A stretch of DNA of 16,481 nt. Origin: an uncultured Woeseia sp. (GTDB lineage Bacteria; Pseudomonadota; Gammaproteobacteria; Steroidobacterales; Woeseiaceae). A program made the position numbers and the translations under genes. Shown here piece by piece: positions 13,894 to 16,481 of this stretch (position 1 is its first letter; each line of letters opens with the position of its first letter). The DNA lies in contig CALALV010000058.1 in NCBI GenBank assembly GCA_937925605.1, forward strand, positions 1 through 16,481, given 5' to 3'. The notes under the pieces were generated by a model, which saw only the letters and a list, made by a program, of their open reading frames with translations, had not been told where the DNA came from and searched no databases.

Positions 13894-13952
13894 GCGCCGG
13901 CGCGCGGTTCTGCTAGAGTCGCTGGCGGTTGCAGAGACGAGGCGAGACCACG

Positions 13953-14963
13953 ATGCGAATGCTGCTGAGCGGCGTGCTGCTGTTGCTTGCGGCCTGCGGC
14001 GCCGAGGCGCCGGCGCCGGGCGGTCAGGCGCCGGTTCAGGACGACGATGCGCGGGCACGGGCCGACAACGCGCAGGTGCAGAACCGCGGCGCCGGCAAGG
14101 ACCGCTGGTGGGATGCGCTGCCGCGGCCCGAGTGGGCGGCGTTCGAGAAGATCCCGCAGGACCAGGACTGGTTCGAGGTCTACCGCGTCTCCGACGGCGT
14201 CCACGCGATCTACGAGCCGGGCCAGTTCGAGGAAGTCATCTCGTTCCTGGTCACCGGCGAGGAACGCGCGCTCCTGTTCGACAGCGGGCTCGGCATCGGC
14301 GACATGCGCCGCGTCGTCGACGGGCTCACCGAACTGCCGGTCATCGTCCTGAACTCGCACACGCACTACGATCACGTCGGCGGCAATCACCAGTTCGACA
14401 CGGTCTGGGGCACCGCGACCGACTACACGCGCGAGCGCGCCGGGGGCAGCGAGCCGTCGGACGTCGCTGGATTCCTGAAGGAGGGCTGGGTCTGGAAGCC
14501 GCTGCCCGACGGCTTCGACCCGGCCACGTTCCGCAGCGAGCCTTTCGAAATCGCGAAGACCGTCGAGGACGGCGAAGTGATCGACCTCGGCGGGCGCCGG
14601 CTCGAAGTCGTGCTGGTACCGGGACACGCCCCCGACGCGCTGTGCCTGCTCGACCGCGAGAACCGGATCCTGTTTACCGGCGACACGTTCTACCTCGCGC
14701 CGCTGTACACGCACCTGGAGGGTTCCGACTTCGAGCTCTATGCCGGGAGCGCCGCGCGCCTCGCGGCCATGGCGGATGCCTACGACCATGCCTACACCGC
14801 GCACAACGTGCCGGTCGTCGACGGCCGCTACATCGTCGCGATGGCCGACGCGTTTCGTGCGATTCGCGACGGCACGGCCGGCGACTACACCGTGAGCGAC
14901 GGCAACCGCGAGTACTTCTTCGACGGCTTCTCCGTCATCGTGCGCGGCGACCGCGCGGACTGA
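13953..14963 (+). CDS. Metallo-beta-lactamase-fold hydrolase, predicted lipoprotein
   Basis: The product is 336 residues. A signal peptide ends in the lipobox LAAC (MRMLLSGVLLLLAACGAE), followed by a low-complexity Pro/Asp/Arg linker of about 30 residues and an MBL-fold domain. Metal ligands are visible: HTHYDH (136-141; the H-x-H-x-D-H motif), GHAPD (His225), GDTFY (Asp244) and a late histidine in TAHNVP (His284). This predicts a di-zinc hydrolase tethered in the envelope; the family includes lactonases, thioesterases and beta-lactamases, and the substrate cannot be told from this. ATG 13953 is chosen because it begins the signal peptide and has GAGG/GCGAG upstream; the TTG at 13929 would add eight unneeded residues. 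It is divergent from the ArsR operon and ends 3 nt from the oppositely oriented HAD gene. Confidence 0.88.
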   Translation: MRMLLSGVLLLLAACGAEAPAPGGQAPVQDDDARARADNAQVQNRGAGKDRWWDALPRPEWAAFEKIPQDQDWFEVYRVSDGVHAIYEPGQFEEVISFLVTGEERALLFDSGLGIGDMRRVVDGLTELPVIVLNSHTHYDHVGGNHQFDTVWGTATDYTRERAGGSEPSDVAGFLKEGWVWKPLPDGFDPATFRSEPFEIAKTVEDGEVIDLGGRRLEVVLVPGHAPDALCLLDRENRILFTGDTFYLAPLYTHLEGSDFELYAGSAARLAAMADAYDHAYTAHNVPVVDGRYIVAMADAFRAIRDGTAGDYTVSDGNREYFFDGFSVIVRGDRAD

Positions 14964-14966
14964 GCC

Positions 14967-15569
14967 TCAGGCGACGACGCCGGCATTGCGCAGCACGCCC
15001 TCGAGCGCATCGACGTCCGGGCAGTGCCGCGCGGCGAGGCCCGCGCGCCGCGCCGCGGCGACGTTGACCGGGCTGTCGTCGATGAACAGCACGGACGCCG
15101 GGGCCACACCGGTCGCGTCGATGACGTGCCGGAACGCGTCGAGGTCGGGCTTCAGGCAGCCCATCTCGTAGGACAGGAACAGGCGCCCGATGCGGCCGCC
15201 GAAATCGCCCGCGATGTCCTGGCGCTCCCAGTGCCGCGGGTTCGTATTCGACAGGATCGCGCAGTCGATCGACCCCGGCAGTGCGCGCACGAGCGCGCGG
15301 GTCGCCGCGCCGACCGTGCCCGGCCAGCGGTCGAAACGTTCGATGAACTCGGCCGGCCCGTAGGGCAGGCCGAACTCGGCGACCACGCGCCCTGCGAACT
15401 CTTCCGTCCCCGCCCGGCCGGTTTCGAACGCGCGCACGGCAGGCGAGGCCAGCCAGCGGCGGGCGAACCCGGCGTGGGTGCCGCCGACGCCGAACAGTTT
15501 CAGCGGGTCGTTGAGTCGCAGCAGCACGCCGCCGTAGTCGAACAGCAGCAGGTCGGGCATCGTGGGCAC
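14967..15569 (-). CDS. HAD-superfamily hydrolase (HAD-IA, YihX/epoxide-hydrolase-N-like)
   Basis: The product is 200 residues, the normal size for a HAD-IA phosphatase. All four motifs are present: FDYGGVLL (nucleophile Asp11), ILSNTN (Ser107), GCLKPD (Lys140) and LFIDDSPVN (Asp164, Asp165). The D-x-G-G form of motif I, where other HAD proteins have D-x-D, is usual in the YihX/sEH-N branch, which includes glucose-1-phosphate phosphatase. GTG 15569 is preferred because AGGAGG lies 7 nt upstream of it; ATG 15560 is nine bases further and the longest frame (to 15647) adds an Arg-rich leader with no site. It converges on the MBL gene with only 3 nt between stops, so each must read into the other's terminator region. 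Substrate unknown. Confidence 0.88.
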   Translation of the reverse strand: MPTMPDLLLFDYGGVLLRLNDPLKLFGVGGTHAGFARRWLASPAVRAFETGRAGTEEFAGRVVAEFGLPYGPAEFIERFDRWPGTVGAATRALVRALPGSIDCAILSNTNPRHWERQDIAGDFGGRIGRLFLSYEMGCLKPDLDAFRHVIDATGVAPASVLFIDDSPVNVAAARRAGLAARHCPDVDALEGVLRNAGVVA

Positions 15570-15685
15570 GGGCCGTCCTCCTCGTTTTTCACATCGCGGG
15601 CCGCCGGGCCGGTCAACCGATCGCGGCCGGCCGCGTTGATTCTGCAACAGCCAGCGAAAAACCGCGTTTTACAGGGAGTAAATCA

Positions 15686-16210
15686 ATGAAAATCAGGACA
15701 TTACGGAAAAGCCTGCTGATTGCCGCCGTCGGCCTCGCGAGCCTGCCGGCGCTGGCCGACGAGGGCGAGCGCATCGAGGACCGCCTCGACGCCCGCGGTG
15801 ACCGCATCGAGAACCGGCTCGACCGCCGCGGGGACCGCATCGACGAACGCCTCGACCGGCGCGGCGACCGCGTCGACGAGCGCCTGGACCAGCGCGGCGA
15901 CCGCGTGGACCAGCGCCTCGACGCGCGCGGCGATCGCATCGACCAGCGGCTGGACCGGCGCTCCGAGCGGGCCGAGGCGAACGGCTACGACCGGGCCGCG
16001 GAGCGCCTGGACCGCAAGGGCGACCGGATCGACAACCGCCTGGACCGGCGTGGCGACCGGATCGACGACCGCCTGGATCGCAGGGGCGACCGGATCGACA
16101 ACCGCCTCGATCGTCGCGGCGACCGCATCGACAACCGCTTGGACCGCAAGGGCGAGCGGATCGACAACCGCCTCGACCGGCGCGGGGAGCGGATCAACCG
16201 CCGCCGCTGA
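15686..16210 (+). CDS. Exported protein of 11-residue charged tandem repeats
   Basis: The product is 174 residues: a signal peptide (hydrophobic LLIAAVGLASLPALA, cut near residue 24) and then almost nothing but an 11-residue repeat with consensus DRIDNRLDRRG. There are six units at 28-93, a 19-residue irregular unit (94-112, ERAEANGYDRAAERLDRKG), five units at 113-167, and a partial unit ending NRRR. Ile/Val and Leu recur at 4- and 7-residue steps, giving an amphipathic three-turn helix period as in hendecad coiled coils and the 11-mers of group 3 LEA proteins, although a glycine ends each unit. The mature part is mostly Asp and Arg and may be disordered alone. ATG 15686 has AGGGAG at 15673-15678. 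It is monocistronic, with its own terminator. Function unknown; I assign none. Confidence 0.85.
   Translation: MKIRTLRKSLLIAAVGLASLPALADEGERIEDRLDARGDRIENRLDRRGDRIDERLDRRGDRVDERLDQRGDRVDQRLDARGDRIDQRLDRRSERAEANGYDRAAERLDRKGDRIDNRLDRRGDRIDDRLDRRGDRIDNRLDRRGDRIDNRLDRKGERIDNRLDRRGERINRRR
15767..16207 (+). repeat. 33-bp tandem repeats encoding the 11-residue units
   Basis: The coding DNA repeats with a 33-bp period that follows the protein units. Units differ mainly at third bases and at the Asn/Asp/Glu/Gln position. The irregular unit lies at 15965-16021. Units after it resemble each other more (repeated IDNRLDR) than those before it, which suggests a more recent duplication in the C-terminal half. 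Confidence 0.85.
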
Positions 16211-16295
16211 GCTGATCGCAGGCAGAACGGCCGATCGTGTGGTCGATCGTACGGACGATCGAACCGCCGGCAGTCACTGACCGATCCGCGAGATG

Positions 16296-16332
16296 ATCCC
16301 GCCGGGCCCGGGAGCCCGGCGGGATTTTTTTT
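16296..16332 (+). terminator. Intrinsic terminator of the repeat-protein gene
   Basis: ATCCCGCCGGGC (16296-16307) and GCCCGGCGGGAT (16314-16325) form a perfect 12-bp stem with loop CCGGGA, followed by a run of T to 16332. This is a textbook Rho-independent terminator 85 nt after the stop codon. It also faces the 3' end of the minus-strand gene at 16354, for which it is weaker because no A-run precedes the stem on the plus strand. Confidence 0.92.
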
Positions 16333-16353
16333 GTCGCGCGCGGCGCGTGCCGG

Positions 16354-16481
16354 CTATTCGTCCTCGTCGTCCAGCGGGGCGAGCAGGTCTTCCCAGCGCT
16401 TCTCCAACTGCTCCGCCTTGTAACCCGGCACGCGGTACAGCCAGCCGTCGACGACGGCGTTGATCGCCGCGGCGCGCGCGG
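16354..16481 (-). CDS. 3' end of an unrecognised protein (partial)
   Basis: A minus-strand frame enters from the window edge and ends at TAG (16356-16354). Forty-one residues are visible, including INAVVDGWLYRVPGYKAEQL, then EKRWEDLLAPL and an acidic tail DDEDE. The frame has the same codon bias as its neighbours and the acidic C-terminus looks natural, so I take it as a real gene. It was too short for the usual length cut-off. I do not recognise the family from this piece. Confidence 0.6.
   Translation of the reverse strand, partial: ARAAAINAVVDGWLYRVPGYKAEQLEKRWEDLLAPLDDEDE

Noticed and set aside
13397..15067. Plus-strand open frame of 556 codons across the ArsR, MBL and HAD region
   Set aside because: It crosses genes on both strands, is Arg/Ala-rich without any domain, and is an out-of-frame shadow of the MBL gene in GC-rich DNA.
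15570..15685. Promoter for the repeat protein (TTGATT at 15636-15641)
   Set aside because: No -10 hexamer at an acceptable distance; the AT-richer stretch TTTTAC is 25 nt away.
15613..16197. Minus-strand Ser/Arg repeat frames opposite the repeat protein
   Set aside because: They arise from reading the 33-bp repeat backwards; they lack a signal peptide or credible start, and the intrinsic terminator is on the plus strand.
15767..16207. Possible CRISPR-like array of 33-bp repeats
   Set aside because: Repeats are directly adjacent without unique spacers, keep a reading frame and vary at third positions, so they are coding repeats.

Overview
The window is GC-rich, densely coded bacterial chromosome. 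The gene content (UspE-type tandem stress proteins, a PlsC-like acyltransferase, periplasmic quinoprotein and c-type cytochrome, lipoprotein signals) and strong codon bias suggest a Pseudomonadota genome, probably a gammaproteobacterium. No rRNA, tRNA or mobile element is present to confirm this. There are 16 protein-coding genes, two of them cut by or possibly running past the window edges. I see no tRNA, rRNA, CRISPR array, insertion sequence or phage gene.

Region 1 (15-7064, all plus strand) is a stress and ion-homeostasis cluster: a LOG-family protein, a large P-type cation ATPase with Ca2+-ATPase-like ion-site residues, a tandem-domain universal stress protein (Usp), a UspE-like protein, a VIT1/CCC1-type metal transporter and a second UspE-like protein. 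The first two genes overlap. The second Usp and the VIT gene overlap by ATGA. A perfect 21-nt inverted repeat lies just upstream of the first Usp gene.

Region 2 (7143-12236, minus strand) looks like an envelope redox cluster. From its promoter it reads: a di-heme cytochrome c peroxidase/MauG-like lipoprotein, a small exported protein, an exported Rid-family protein that lacks the catalytic arginine, a lysophospholipid acyltransferase-like protein, and a soluble periplasmic PQQ dehydrogenase. The first three are almost certainly co-translated. The last two follow after gaps of 110 and 68 nt.

Region 3 (12301-13893, minus strand) is an ArsR-type regulator operon (ArsR, DUF4287/DUF5655 protein, SRPBCC/AHSA1-like protein). 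It has a 16-nt palindromic operator touching the regulator's start codon, and a strong hairpin after the last gene. A metallo-beta-lactamase-fold lipoprotein is divergent from it and may share the control region. That gene converges, with a 3-nt gap, on a HAD-family phosphatase.

Region 4 (15686-16332, plus strand) is a single exported protein made almost entirely of an 11-residue, highly charged repeat, closed by a classic intrinsic terminator. It is the most unusual gene in the window. The last 128 bases hold the 3' end of an unrecognised minus-strand gene.
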